Shown here in pieces: positions 1 to 6,586 of a DNA stretch of 9,453 nt. The notes beneath the pieces are model-generated. The model did not search any database. It was not told the origin of the DNA and was given only the letters and a program-made list of their open reading frames with translations. The DNA is taken from NCBI GenBank assembly GCA_023396535.1, contig JAEWWD010000102.1:1-9453 (forward strand), given 5' to 3'. Made by a program: the position numbers and the translations under genes. The stretch's first letter is position 1, and each line of letters begins with the position of its first letter. The DNA is from Bacillota bacterium. GTDB taxonomy: Bacteria; Bacillota; Clostridia; Christensenellales; CAG-138.

Positions 1-1
1 C

Positions 2-304
2 TCCATGATGGGCATGCTGGCGGGGCTAACAGGCACGCTGCTCGCATCCCGGCTAAGCAACGCCGTGGTGCTGGCGGGAACGGGTGTGGAGATGCGCGCG
101 ATCGCGGCGGCGATATTGGGCGGCGCCAGCCTGCAGGGCGGCGTCGGAAGAATCCCGGGCGCTTTCCTGGGGGCGCTGCTTATGTCGTTCATACAAAACG
201 CGCTTATCATCTGCCGGGTACCCGTATTCTATCAAAGCATCATCATCGGGGTAATACTGATACTGGCTTTAGGGCTGGATCAAATCAGCAAAGATAAGCA
301 CTAA
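2..304 (+). CDS. Ribose-type ABC transporter permease, C-terminal fragment (5' end outside window)
   Basis: This is the last 100 or so codons of an inner-membrane permease of the RbsC/XylH/AraH type (BPD_transp_2 family), cut by the window start. The frame is open from the first bases, so the ATG codons near position 5 are internal methionines. What identifies it is the segment reading GTGVEMRAIAAAILGGASL followed by QGGVG and GAFLGALL. It matches the conserved cytoplasmic loop and following transmembrane segments of this family, where a G-x-E-[LM]-x-A-I-A-A-x-x-[IL]-G-G-x-S motif contacts the ATPase. Two hydrophobic stretches follow (FLGALLMSFIQNALIIC and a final IIIGVILILALGL), and the protein ends in a short charged tail. 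The ATPase gene is probably upstream. The permease-then-binding-protein order matches the rbs-type order. Substrate cannot be read from this fragment. Confidence 0.93.
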   Translation, partial: SMMGMLAGLTGTLLASRLSNAVVLAGTGVEMRAIAAAILGGASLQGGVGRIPGAFLGALLMSFIQNALIICRVPVFYQSIIIGVILILALGLDQISKDKH

Positions 305-395
305 AGGTATAAAAAAGTGAGGTGAAACAGGGTTTCGCTGGTCTGCAGCTATGGGGGTTGTAAACGGTCAGGGTAAAAAATGAAAGGGGCGTCAT

Positions 396-1463
396 ATGAA
401 ACACCATCTTCGAATCGTATCCTTGTTATTGCTGTGCATATTGATCTTCGGTATGGTCGGCTGTGGCAAATCGACTGAGAGCACTCAGAACGGCAACGTG
501 ACACAGGTGGGCAAAATCGGCGGATCCGATCGTTCAAGTCAGGAGTACATCTGGATCTCTCAATATTCCAACCTGCCGCTGTTCGTAGAGCGCGTATACC
601 CGGCGCTGGACAGGTTTGCGGCCGATTATGGCGTGACCGTGCGCAAGGCTGGCCCGACGACGGTTGATTTGGCTGCCTATATTGCGACTGTGGAACAGGA
701 AGCCGCGCGTAAGCCCGCCGGTATCATCGTGGTCGGAGGCTGGGACCCTGCGATGACGGAATCCGTCAACAAAGCCATCGCTATGAAGGTGCCCGTCGTT
801 GTGACGGACGGCGACCTTTTCAATTCGGACCGCTTGTGCTATGTAGGTACCGATTGGTATAATCTGGGTGTGCGCATGGCGGAATACCAGATTGCCGAGC
901 ATGAAAAACGCGGCCTTACCTCCGGCGAGATCGCGATCCTCTCTCCTATTCAGAACGAGAACATGCAGGCTGCACGCCAAGGCATAAAGGATACGCTTGC
1001 CGATACCAACATCAAGGTCGTTGCGGAGGAGGATAACGAGTCCCAGGCCGATATTGCCGCGCAAAAGGTATCTGCGCTGCTCAAATCCTACCGCGACCTG
1101 ACCGGTCTGGTAGGCCTGGACTCTGAGGCGGGCCCCGGTATTATAGCGGCGTTGGATGAAGCGGGGATGACTGGTAAGGTCATCGTAACCTGCAACGAGG
1201 CCGGAAAAGAGTTCTTAAATAATATTAAGGAAGACAAAATCTCCATGATCACGATGGAGCGCTACGATGTTATGAATTACATTGCATTGCAGTTGCTTTA
1301 TGCATGGAACAATAACGCCGTGCCCATGGAGGGCATGGATCCCTGGACAAACAACTGGATGCCCAACAAAATAGATTCCGGCTTACTGATAGTTACGAAG
1401 GATAACGTAGACGCCGTCATCAACTGGATGACGGAATCAGAGAAGCTGAGCGCCGAACAATAA
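396..1463 (+). CDS. Sugar ABC transporter substrate-binding lipoprotein (Peripla_BP_4, ribose-type)
   Basis: This 355-residue protein captures the transported substrate outside the membrane and delivers it to the adjacent permease. Residues 1-22 form a lipoprotein signal: basic start (KHHLR), hydrophobic core, then MVGC with Cys23 as the lipidation site. A Ser/Thr/Asn-rich linker follows. The mature part has the two-lobe type I periplasmic binding fold. The first beta strand is YIWISQYSNLPLF (about 48-62). GIIVVGGWDPA (about 108) and VPVVVTDGD close the first lobe, and RLCYVGTDWYNLG is the usual ribose-family hinge motif. The second lobe contains EIAILSP, TGLVGLDSEAGPGIIAAL and a closing MERYDVMNYIAL segment. 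A GAAAGGGG ribosome binding site lies 6 nt before the ATG. Trp and Asp positions suggest a polyhydroxylated ligand, but identity is not determinable. The 91-nt gap to the permease holds no convincing promoter, so cotranscription is likely. Confidence 0.93.
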   Translation: MKHHLRIVSLLLLCILIFGMVGCGKSTESTQNGNVTQVGKIGGSDRSSQEYIWISQYSNLPLFVERVYPALDRFAADYGVTVRKAGPTTVDLAAYIATVEQEAARKPAGIIVVGGWDPAMTESVNKAIAMKVPVVVTDGDLFNSDRLCYVGTDWYNLGVRMAEYQIAEHEKRGLTSGEIAILSPIQNENMQAARQGIKDTLADTNIKVVAEEDNESQADIAAQKVSALLKSYRDLTGLVGLDSEAGPGIIAALDEAGMTGKVIVTCNEAGKEFLNNIKEDKISMITMERYDVMNYIALQLLYAWNNNAVPMEGMDPWTNNWMPNKIDSGLLIVTKDNVDAVINWMTESEKLSAEQ

Positions 1464-1474
1464 TTGTCCCTTGT

Positions 1475-1508
1475 CTCCGGCTGGCCGGCTTTCGCCGGTT
1501 GGCCGGAG
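1475..1508 (+). terminator. Strong intergenic hairpin after the binding-protein gene (terminator-like, no U tract)
   Basis: The arms CTCCGGCTGGCCGGC (1475-1489) and GCCGGTTGGCCGGAG (1494-1508) pair over 15 bp, with three central G-U wobbles and a TTTC loop. It starts 12 nt after the binding-protein stop codon. The following bases (CTCCAAGAAATATTG) carry no run of T, so it is not a textbook intrinsic terminator. A 3'-end stabiliser or partial attenuator would fit better: in many transport operons a hairpin after the binding-protein gene keeps that message more abundant than the downstream enzymes. The structure is seen directly; the role is inference. Confidence 0.5.
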
Positions 1509-1533
1509 CTCCAAGAAATATTGTCTGGCCAAC
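1498..1533 (+). other. Alternative hairpin that overlaps and excludes the 1475-1508 stem
   Basis: GTTGGCCGGA (1498-1507) can also pair with TCTGGCCAAC (1524-1533), giving 10 bp with one G-U and a 16-nt loop. It uses the same bases as the 3' arm of the stronger hairpin, so only one can form at a time. It is weaker by inspection. It may be chance, or one half of an attenuator-like switch. Confidence 0.25.
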
Positions 1534-1561
1534 GCAGTCCTATTTACCTAACACACAATAT

Positions 1562-1569
1562 GGGAGGGG
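1562..1569 (+). promoter_or_regulatory. Ribosome binding site deciding the cyclase-family start
   Basis: GGGAGGGG ends 7 nt before the ATG at 1577 but only 1 nt before the in-frame ATG at 1571. This favours 1577. A still longer reading from a TTG at 1499 would begin inside the hairpin and has no ribosome binding site. Confidence 0.7.
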
Positions 1570-1576
1570 CATGCAC

Positions 1577-2524
1577 ATGCAAGCATCCGAATACCCCATC
1601 ATAAAGGCGGAGGAGTTTGACCACCTGTTTGAATCCATGAAGAATTGGGGCAAATGGGGTTCGGAGGACACCAAGGGGACGCTGAATTACATCACGCCGG
1701 ATACGATGCGGCAGGCGGCCGCCGAGGTGCGTTCCGGTCGCAGCGTTTCGCTCTCAATCCCAATTAATAATCAGGCGGGACCGGATAACCCTAACCCGGC
1801 CATTCATTATATGGCCAACTTGCACGATATCGATATTGGATCCGGCGAACTGCGCTTCGCGACGGACTTTCTGGGCATGCAGTTCCATGGCGACTGCCAC
1901 ACGCATATCGACGCGCTGTGCCACATCGCTTACAAGGGGCGTCTGTATAATGGAAGGCCGGCGTCGCTTGTGGATGTGACCGGCGCGAAAACAATGGATA
2001 TCACAGAATACGCCCATGGCATAGTCGGCCGCGGCGTTCTGATAGACGTACCTCGTCACCGCGGCGTGAAATGGCTGGAACCAGGAGAAGTGGTTACGCG
2101 GGCTGAGATTGAGGAAATTGAGCGCAGCGAAGGCGTGCGTATAGGCTCGGGGGATATGCTCGTGTTTAGAACGGGTCACCACAGAAGACGGCTGGAACTT
2201 GGCGCGTGGGATCCGGGCTATACGGGACAGGGCCGTGCCGGGTTGGACCCATACAGTATGGCGTTCCTGCACGAACGCGAGGTGTCCGCGTTTCTGCCCG
2301 ACGGGGACGGGGAAGTGGTGCCATCGTATGTAGAGGGCATTCAATATCCTATCCACCCGCTGCAAATTGCCGCCATGGGTATGATCTGTCTGGACAGCCT
2401 GCAGTTTGAGGAGCTCGCGGCGATATGTGCCGAAGAAGGACGTTTCACATTCCTGGTGGTGCTTGCGCCGTTGCGTTTGCCGGGGGGGACGGGTTCGCCC
2501 ATTAATCCCATCGCAATATTCTAG
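1577..2524 (+). CDS. Cyclase-family metal-dependent hydrolase (kynurenine formamidase/isatin hydrolase-like)
   Basis: This is a 315-residue soluble enzyme of the cyclase family (PF04199), whose members hydrolyse amide, lactam or lactone bonds using Mn or Zn. Examples are bacterial kynurenine formamidase and isatin hydrolase. The metal signature is HGDCHTHIDALCH at residues 104-116, giving His104, His108, His110, Asp112 and His116. It is followed by YNGRP and GRGVLIDV, both typical of the longer (about 300-residue) subgroup. Further family landmarks are GDMLVFRTGHH (192-202) and a C-terminal IHPLQIAAMGMICLD segment (259-273), where His260 corresponds to a conserved active-site His. The substrate is unknown. 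Next to two dehydrogenases and a sugar kinase, a lactone or related ring-opening step is plausible but unproven. It lies downstream of the intergenic hairpin and its stop codon overlaps the ribosome binding site of the next gene, so the two are probably cotranscribed. Confidence 0.87.
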   Translation: MQASEYPIIKAEEFDHLFESMKNWGKWGSEDTKGTLNYITPDTMRQAAAEVRSGRSVSLSIPINNQAGPDNPNPAIHYMANLHDIDIGSGELRFATDFLGMQFHGDCHTHIDALCHIAYKGRLYNGRPASLVDVTGAKTMDITEYAHGIVGRGVLIDVPRHRGVKWLEPGEVVTRAEIEEIERSEGVRIGSGDMLVFRTGHHRRRLELGAWDPGYTGQGRAGLDPYSMAFLHEREVSAFLPDGDGEVVPSYVEGIQYPIHPLQIAAMGMICLDSLQFEELAAICAEEGRFTFLVVLAPLRLPGGTGSPINPIAIF

Positions 2525-2542
2525 GAGGAAGGGGGTGGCCAT

Positions 2543-3316
2543 ATGTTCTCAAACAGCGTGGCTATTATAACAGGCGGAGGAAGCGGTATAGGCGAGGCAA
2601 CTGCGTTGCGCTTCGCGGCGCAGGGTACGGCGGTGGCGCTCGTAGGCAGACGCGAACAGCAGCTCTCGGAAGTCGCACGGAGTGTCGCTGAATTGGGCGG
2701 ATGTGCGTTGGTGATCCCGGAGGATCTCTCGGATGCGCAGGCTCCAAAGAGAATAGTGGAGCGAACCGTTGCCGAATGGGGACGCATCGATTATATTGTA
2801 AACAATGCCGCCTTTATTGATCATAAACCCATAGAAACAGCAACCAAAGAATTGTTCGATATGCATATGACGGTCAATGTACGTGCGCCATATTTTTTGG
2901 TTCAGGAGGCGCTGGCTTTTCTGCGCCGCTCCGGGTTTGCATCAATCGTTAACATTGCATCTTCTTCCGGGTTTTTGGCCATCCCGGGCCAAAGCATGTA
3001 TGGCACGTCGAAATCCGCGATAGCGTATTTGACCAAATCGCTGGCGGCGGAGCTTGCGCCCGATGTTCGCGTCAACTGCATCGCGCCTGGGCCGGTCGAT
3101 ACGCCCATCCATAAAACCTGGGCGGGCGATCATGTGGAGGAAGCTTATACGCGTATGACGAATGAGTTGCCTCTTAAACGAATGGGCAGGGCGGCGGAAT
3201 TGGCCGCGTGGATCGTCTGGCTGTGTTCGGAGCAATCCGCATTCGTTACGGGCGCCGTTATACCGGTAGATGGCGGGCAGACATTGCCGGGGGCGATGTC
3301 CCGTATATCCCAATAA
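2543..3316 (+). CDS. Short-chain dehydrogenase/reductase (classical SDR), first of two
   Basis: This 257-residue classical SDR oxidoreductase has the complete set of motifs. The cofactor loop is TGGGSGIG (10-17), NNAA is at 87-90 and the structural Asn is Asn112. The catalytic triad is Ser140 (in NIASSSG), Tyr153 and Lys157 (YGTSK). PGPVDTP (182-188) follows, and the C-terminal VTGAVIPVDGG is typical. The Gly-Arg-Arg after the second strand (35-37) suggests NADP(H) preference. The AGGAGG at 2523-2528 overlaps the cyclase stop codon and lies 14 nt before the ATG. That is rather long, but a second G-rich stretch lies closer. It is probably an alcohol/ketone interconversion step on the imported substrate or its derivative. 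It differs clearly from the next SDR, so this is not a recent tandem duplication. Substrate is unknown. Confidence 0.93.
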   Translation: MFSNSVAIITGGGSGIGEATALRFAAQGTAVALVGRREQQLSEVARSVAELGGCALVIPEDLSDAQAPKRIVERTVAEWGRIDYIVNNAAFIDHKPIETATKELFDMHMTVNVRAPYFLVQEALAFLRRSGFASIVNIASSSGFLAIPGQSMYGTSKSAIAYLTKSLAAELAPDVRVNCIAPGPVDTPIHKTWAGDHVEEAYTRMTNELPLKRMGRAAELAAWIVWLCSEQSAFVTGAVIPVDGGQTLPGAMSRISQ

Positions 3317-3336
3317 TGATGAGATTGGGGACATAC

Positions 3337-4101
3337 ATGAAACGTTTTGAAGGTAAAGTTGCGCTGGTAACGGGCGCGAACAGGGGAATTGGCCAGGCCT
3401 GCGCGCTAAGGCTTGCGCAGGAGGGCGCGCTTGTCGCTGTGCATCACCGCCCTACGAGCGACCCGGCCCATACGATGGAGCTTATTCGTGAAGCGGGCGG
3501 CCGCGCATTTCAGGTGGCGGCGGATATGCGCGAACCGGAGGCGGTCGCGCGTATGGTCGAGCAGACGGCGGAATGTGGCGGCCGGCTGGATTACGTGGTC
3601 AGCAACGCAGCCATCAATCCCATAATGCAATGGGATGAAATGACGATTGAGGATTACGACAGACTGCAGGAAACCAATCTGCGCGGCACATGGGTAGTCT
3701 GCCAGACGGCGGCCAAGCGCATGATTGCAGAAGGGCACGGCGGAGCGATCGTAACGATATCCTCCATTTCCGCCTATGTATCGGCCAAGGAACAAACGGT
3801 GTACTGCGCTACAAAAGCGGGTATTTCCATGTTGACGAAGGCGCTTTCACAGGTGCTTGCGCCGCACGGGATTCGCATCAATACCGTGCTGCCGGGCGCG
3901 ATACTGACGGATATGAGCGCAAATCTGCTCGATGCTGATAGCCCTATGCGTTCGTATTATGAGGGAAGGATACCCTTGGGCAGGATTGGCGATCCCGCTG
4001 AAATTGCGGGACCGGTGGCGTTTCTGCTCAGTGACGACGCGAGTTATGTGACCAGCGCGGAGTTGTTGGTGGATGGCGGCTTCATCGTTGCGGCCGAATA
4101 A
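3337..4101 (+). CDS. Short-chain dehydrogenase/reductase (classical SDR), second of two
   Basis: This is a 254-residue classical SDR. The cofactor loop is TGANRGIG (12-19), where Arg before the second Gly, with HHR after strand two and no acidic residue there, suggests NADP(H). NAA is at 90-92 and the structural Asn is Asn114. The catalytic residues are Ser143 (TISS), Tyr156 and Lys160 (YCATK). PGAILTDM (186-193) and the final SAELLVDGG segment are family-typical. The start at 3337 gives the standard MKRFEGKVALVTG beginning. In-frame ATGs at 3316 and 3319 overlap or abut the previous stop (TAATGATG) and could allow coupled translation, adding up to 7 residues. The ribosome binding site is weak (GATTGGGG), which is consistent with coupling. 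It probably catalyses a different oxidation or reduction from its neighbour; substrate unknown. Confidence 0.92.
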   Translation: MKRFEGKVALVTGANRGIGQACALRLAQEGALVAVHHRPTSDPAHTMELIREAGGRAFQVAADMREPEAVARMVEQTAECGGRLDYVVSNAAINPIMQWDEMTIEDYDRLQETNLRGTWVVCQTAAKRMIAEGHGGAIVTISSISAYVSAKEQTVYCATKAGISMLTKALSQVLAPHGIRINTVLPGAILTDMSANLLDADSPMRSYYEGRIPLGRIGDPAEIAGPVAFLLSDDASYVTSAELLVDGGFIVAAE

Positions 4102-4136
4102 TACTTGGTTAATCAACCTCATCGGGGAGTGATCTT

Positions 4137-5639
4137 ATGAGCCTGATAGGTATCGATATGGGTTCAAGCTCCGTCAAGGCGGCCGCGTATGACGAGAATG
4201 GTAAGTTTCTTGGTGCGGCGAAACGGGAAATCAGCCCTATCCATCCCGCTCCCGGTTTGTGGGAGCAAGATCCCGAGCAGGTTTGGCGTGCCGCCTCAAA
4301 TGTGTTGTTTGAGCTGGCCCATATGGATTGCCTGCGGCGCGACCCTCCGCGAGCGCTTGCGGTCAGCGCGTCAGGGCGCGAAAATTTTCCCGCGGACGAG
4401 AAGGGCAGGCCGCTCTACAACAATATTATGGGCGGGGACGTGCGTGGGGCAGAATTTGAGGTTGTACCGCCCGGTATTGAGCAGCCTGAGGAATGGGAAT
4501 TATCCTGCGGGCACATGCGCGAACGGATGGATCCCGTGTTTCGGCTTAGATGGTGGCGCACGCACCATCCCGCTATCATCGAACAGGCCAGCCAATATCC
4601 GGATTGGCATGGTTTTCTGACACTGCGATTGTGTGGACGCAATGTGAGCGAACCTAGCCTGACGGCGCGGTGGCTCATTTATGATATGCAGACAAATTCC
4701 TGGTCGGAAGAACGGCTCGCCCAGCAGAACATACCCGCCGGTTTTCTGCCGGAAGTGTTTCCGGGGGGGACGCCTATCTGTCCCATTTTGAGGAGCGTGG
4801 CGAGGGATTTGGGGCTGCCGGAGGATCTGCTCATTGTTACGGGCGGTCACGACCTGAACTGCGCGGCGTTGGGTGCGGGCGTAAACAAGCTGGGAATGGC
4901 CTGCTTGATCAGCGGCTCGTATGAAAACATGCTGATCCCGACATTGGGGTATCCGTCGCCTTCTCTGTTGCGGCATGGCTTCTCGTTTACGCCGCACTTT
5001 GGGGAAATGCGGCGTTCCATCTACGCAATCTGCCCCACGGGCAACGCTGTACTGAACTGGGCAAGGGAAACCGCTCATTTGCCTATCGGTGAAATGGAAA
5101 CGCTGCTTGCGGGGCGGCTGACACCGAGCGATATTGTCGCTTTACCCTATCTGTCGGGCGCCATGCTGCATTATCCGGATGGACGAAAATTGCGCGGCGC
5201 GCTTTTGGGTCTTACATTGGCGACGAAGCCCGTGGATATTCTGCAGGCTTTCATGGAAAGCATCGCTTACGACCATGTGTCTACCATCACCCAGCTTAGA
5301 TCTGAGGGAGTAACTATAGAAAAACTCCGCGCAACGGGCGGCGGCACGCGATCGCGCTGGTGGACGCAGCTCAAAGCGGATATGATCGGCCTGCCGGTAG
5401 AGGTTGCCGGTGAAAAAGAACCGGGTGCCTTTGGAGCGGCTTTGCTTGCGGGTATTGGAGCAGGCGTGTTCTCGTCTGTCGAAGAAACGGCGAGGGTATC
5501 CTCCGGCGCCGCTATGGTATTTGAGCCTGATGTTACACGGCGGGCACTGCATGAGGAGCGCTTCGCGCAATATGGCGGCATGGTGTTGGCTGCGCTCCGG
5601 GATTTTTACACTTCGGATGGAGGGAAACGAAATGGATAG
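4137..5639 (+). CDS. FGGY-family carbohydrate kinase (xylulokinase/gluconokinase-like)
   Basis: This 500-residue ATP-dependent kinase phosphorylates a sugar, polyol or sugar acid. The N-terminal phosphate-binding motif is IGIDMGSSSVKAAAYD (4-19, Asp7 included). LWEQDPEQVW (41-50) is the usual aromatic/acidic FGGY segment. The catalytic base is most likely Asp239 in VTGGHDLNCAALGAG (234-248). The C-terminal ATP-binding part has TGGGTRSRWWTQLKADMIG (400-418) and EPGAFGAALLAGIGAG (428-443). Length is normal for the family. The substrate-side segment is atypical: where many relatives have a Trp in a W-x-D-x-R motif, this one has NNIMGGDVRG (95-104), so assignment as a true xylulokinase is not safe. 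GGGGAG at 4124-4129 sits 7 nt before the ATG. Its 3' end overlaps the regulator start by 8 nt, suggesting translational coupling. It is probably the committing phosphorylation step of the pathway. Confidence 0.92.
   Translation: MSLIGIDMGSSSVKAAAYDENGKFLGAAKREISPIHPAPGLWEQDPEQVWRAASNVLFELAHMDCLRRDPPRALAVSASGRENFPADEKGRPLYNNIMGGDVRGAEFEVVPPGIEQPEEWELSCGHMRERMDPVFRLRWWRTHHPAIIEQASQYPDWHGFLTLRLCGRNVSEPSLTARWLIYDMQTNSWSEERLAQQNIPAGFLPEVFPGGTPICPILRSVARDLGLPEDLLIVTGGHDLNCAALGAGVNKLGMACLISGSYENMLIPTLGYPSPSLLRHGFSFTPHFGEMRRSIYAICPTGNAVLNWARETAHLPIGEMETLLAGRLTPSDIVALPYLSGAMLHYPDGRKLRGALLGLTLATKPVDILQAFMESIAYDHVSTITQLRSEGVTIEKLRATGGGTRSRWWTQLKADMIGLPVEVAGEKEPGAFGAALLAGIGAGVFSSVEETARVSSGAAMVFEPDVTRRALHEERFAQYGGMVLAALRDFYTSDGGKRNG
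5619..5623 (+). promoter_or_regulatory. Ribosome binding site for the YhfZ-type regulator, inside the kinase gene
   Basis: GGAGG lies 8 nt before the ATG at 5632 and inside the last codons of the kinase gene. It supports the 5632 start over the upstream in-frame ATG at 5617, which overlaps the site. Confidence 0.7.
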
Positions 5640-6567
5640 AGTCGGGCACGGAACTTCTGCGAAAGCGAACGGCCGGGACGTACAAGCGGAGCTTGCCGCG
5701 TATTTCCTAGGTGCGGAGAAGGGCCAACGCATACTGAGCGTGCGGGAACTGTCCGAGTCATTGCATATGAGCGTGGGCGCGATTTCCATCGCGCTCAATT
5801 CCCTGCAGGATATGGGCGCCGTCAGCATTGAGAAACGCGGACATATGGGCTCCTATCTGCTGGACTGCTCCATCAGCAAGCTGTTCGGCATCAGCGGGAG
5901 AAGCCCCATGGTCATCGCGATGAGCTTGCCAATGCATATCCGTTTCGAGGGGCTTGCGACCAGCGTGAAACGGATACTGGAGAGCTCCGGTATTGAAACG
6001 TACCTCATATTCATTCGCGGTTCGAGAACCAGGCTTAAAGCGCTGCACGACAATCGCTGCCACGCGGTACTGATGTCGGGTCTTTCCGCCGAGGGAAACG
6101 AAAACGAAGAGAATGAGATCATGCACGTACTGCCGCCTACGACTTGGCTTTCCGGCTACTGCGTGTTCTACCGCAAGCATCCTGTACCAGGCAGGCCGTT
6201 GCGCGTTGGCGTTGACCTGCAGTCATCTGATCATACGCGGCTGACTACCGTGGAATTTTCCGGACAGGACGCCGAACTGCGCAGTGTCTCATACGTTCAC
6301 ATCACACAGATGCTCAAGAACGGCGATATAGACGCCGTAGTCTGGAATATGGATCATATGGAGGATTTGAATGATCCGGAGATCGCATTTCGTCCTCTTT
6401 CGGAAGGCACAATGAAAGAAGTTGGGGAAAAAGCGCTTTCTTCCGCATTGGTTGGGAAAAAGGGGGATGCGGCGGTTCGAGCTGTGCTACAAAAGCTGCT
6501 GGACGCTTCGCTCGTCATGGAGATACAGGCACAGGTCGTCGAAGGGAAAATACTGGCGGAATATTGA
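5632..6567 (+). CDS. yhfZ: YhfZ-type transcriptional regulator (N-terminal HTH plus ligand-sensing domain)
   Basis: This 311-residue cytoplasmic protein has two parts. Residues about 15-77 form a winged helix-turn-helix (RILSVRELSESLHMSVGAI, then LNSLQDMGAVSIEKRGHMGSYLL). Its final GHMGSYL wing is characteristic of E. coli YhfZ-like proteins. Residues about 90-305 resemble a periplasmic-binding-like effector domain, with MSLPMHIRFEGLAT (97-110) and FIRGSRTRLKAL (127-138) also recalling YhfZ. This recognition comes from remembered family motifs, not an alignment. It probably senses a pathway intermediate and controls this operon. Unusually, it lies in the middle of the enzyme genes and overlaps the kinase by 8 nt rather than being divergently transcribed, which would allow autoregulation. 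No operator palindrome is visible next to it; any binding site is probably upstream of the window. A generic GntR-like label would be the fallback. Confidence 0.85.
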   Translation: MDRVGHGTSAKANGRDVQAELAAYFLGAEKGQRILSVRELSESLHMSVGAISIALNSLQDMGAVSIEKRGHMGSYLLDCSISKLFGISGRSPMVIAMSLPMHIRFEGLATSVKRILESSGIETYLIFIRGSRTRLKALHDNRCHAVLMSGLSAEGNENEENEIMHVLPPTTWLSGYCVFYRKHPVPGRPLRVGVDLQSSDHTRLTTVEFSGQDAELRSVSYVHITQMLKNGDIDAVVWNMDHMEDLNDPEIAFRPLSEGTMKEVGEKALSSALVGKKGDAAVRAVLQKLLDASLVMEIQAQVVEGKILAEY

Positions 6568-6575
6568 TTGCAACT

Positions 6576-6580
6576 GGAGG
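6576..6580 (+). promoter_or_regulatory. Ribosome binding site deciding the PLP-enzyme start
   Basis: GGAGG directly abuts the ATG at 6581 but stands 6 nt before the ATG at 6587, so initiation at 6587 (MGHEYE) is favoured. The frame is also open far upstream inside the regulator gene, but that part reads as an out-of-frame copy of the regulator. Confidence 0.7.
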
Positions 6581-6586
6581 ATGGTT

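Noticed and set aside
305..395. Possible promoter between the permease and binding-protein genes (TTGTAA at 358-363, A-rich stretch near 375)
   Set aside because: No TATAAT-like box lies at proper spacing. The 5-bp GAAAC/GTTTC hairpin at 324-336 is too small to interpret.
1499..1576. Upstream TTG start for the cyclase-family gene
   Set aside because: It lies within the hairpin arm and has no ribosome binding site; the added residues are not family-like.
1680..1692. Idea that the cyclase-family enzyme lacks its metal motif because it does not read HxGTHxDxPxH
   Set aside because: The motif lies at 1886-1924 and reads HGDCHTHIDALCH. The TH-x-D-A-L-x-H form suits the longer subgroup, so this is a subgroup variant rather than a loss.
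1754..2542. Long open frame on the minus strand (262 codons) opposite the cyclase-family gene
   Set aside because: It lies antisense to a gene with a clear family signature, has no recognisable motif and reads as a compositional shadow.
391..2547. CATATG at the starts of both the binding-protein and first SDR genes, resembling cloning sites
   Set aside because: A 6-bp match at two start codons is easily explained by chance, and no vector sequence or other construct sign is present.
3208..3336. N-terminal extension of the second SDR overlapping the first
   Set aside because: The added residues are the out-of-frame reading of the first SDR; MKRFEGKVALVTG at 3337 is the standard SDR beginning.
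5142..5828. Long open frame on the minus strand (228 codons) across the kinase and regulator genes
   Set aside because: It spans two well-supported genes, shows no domain and has no ribosome binding site worth noting.
6422..6586. N-terminal extension of the PLP enzyme
   Set aside because: It overlaps the regulator gene out of frame, and a good ribosome binding site fixes the start at 6587.
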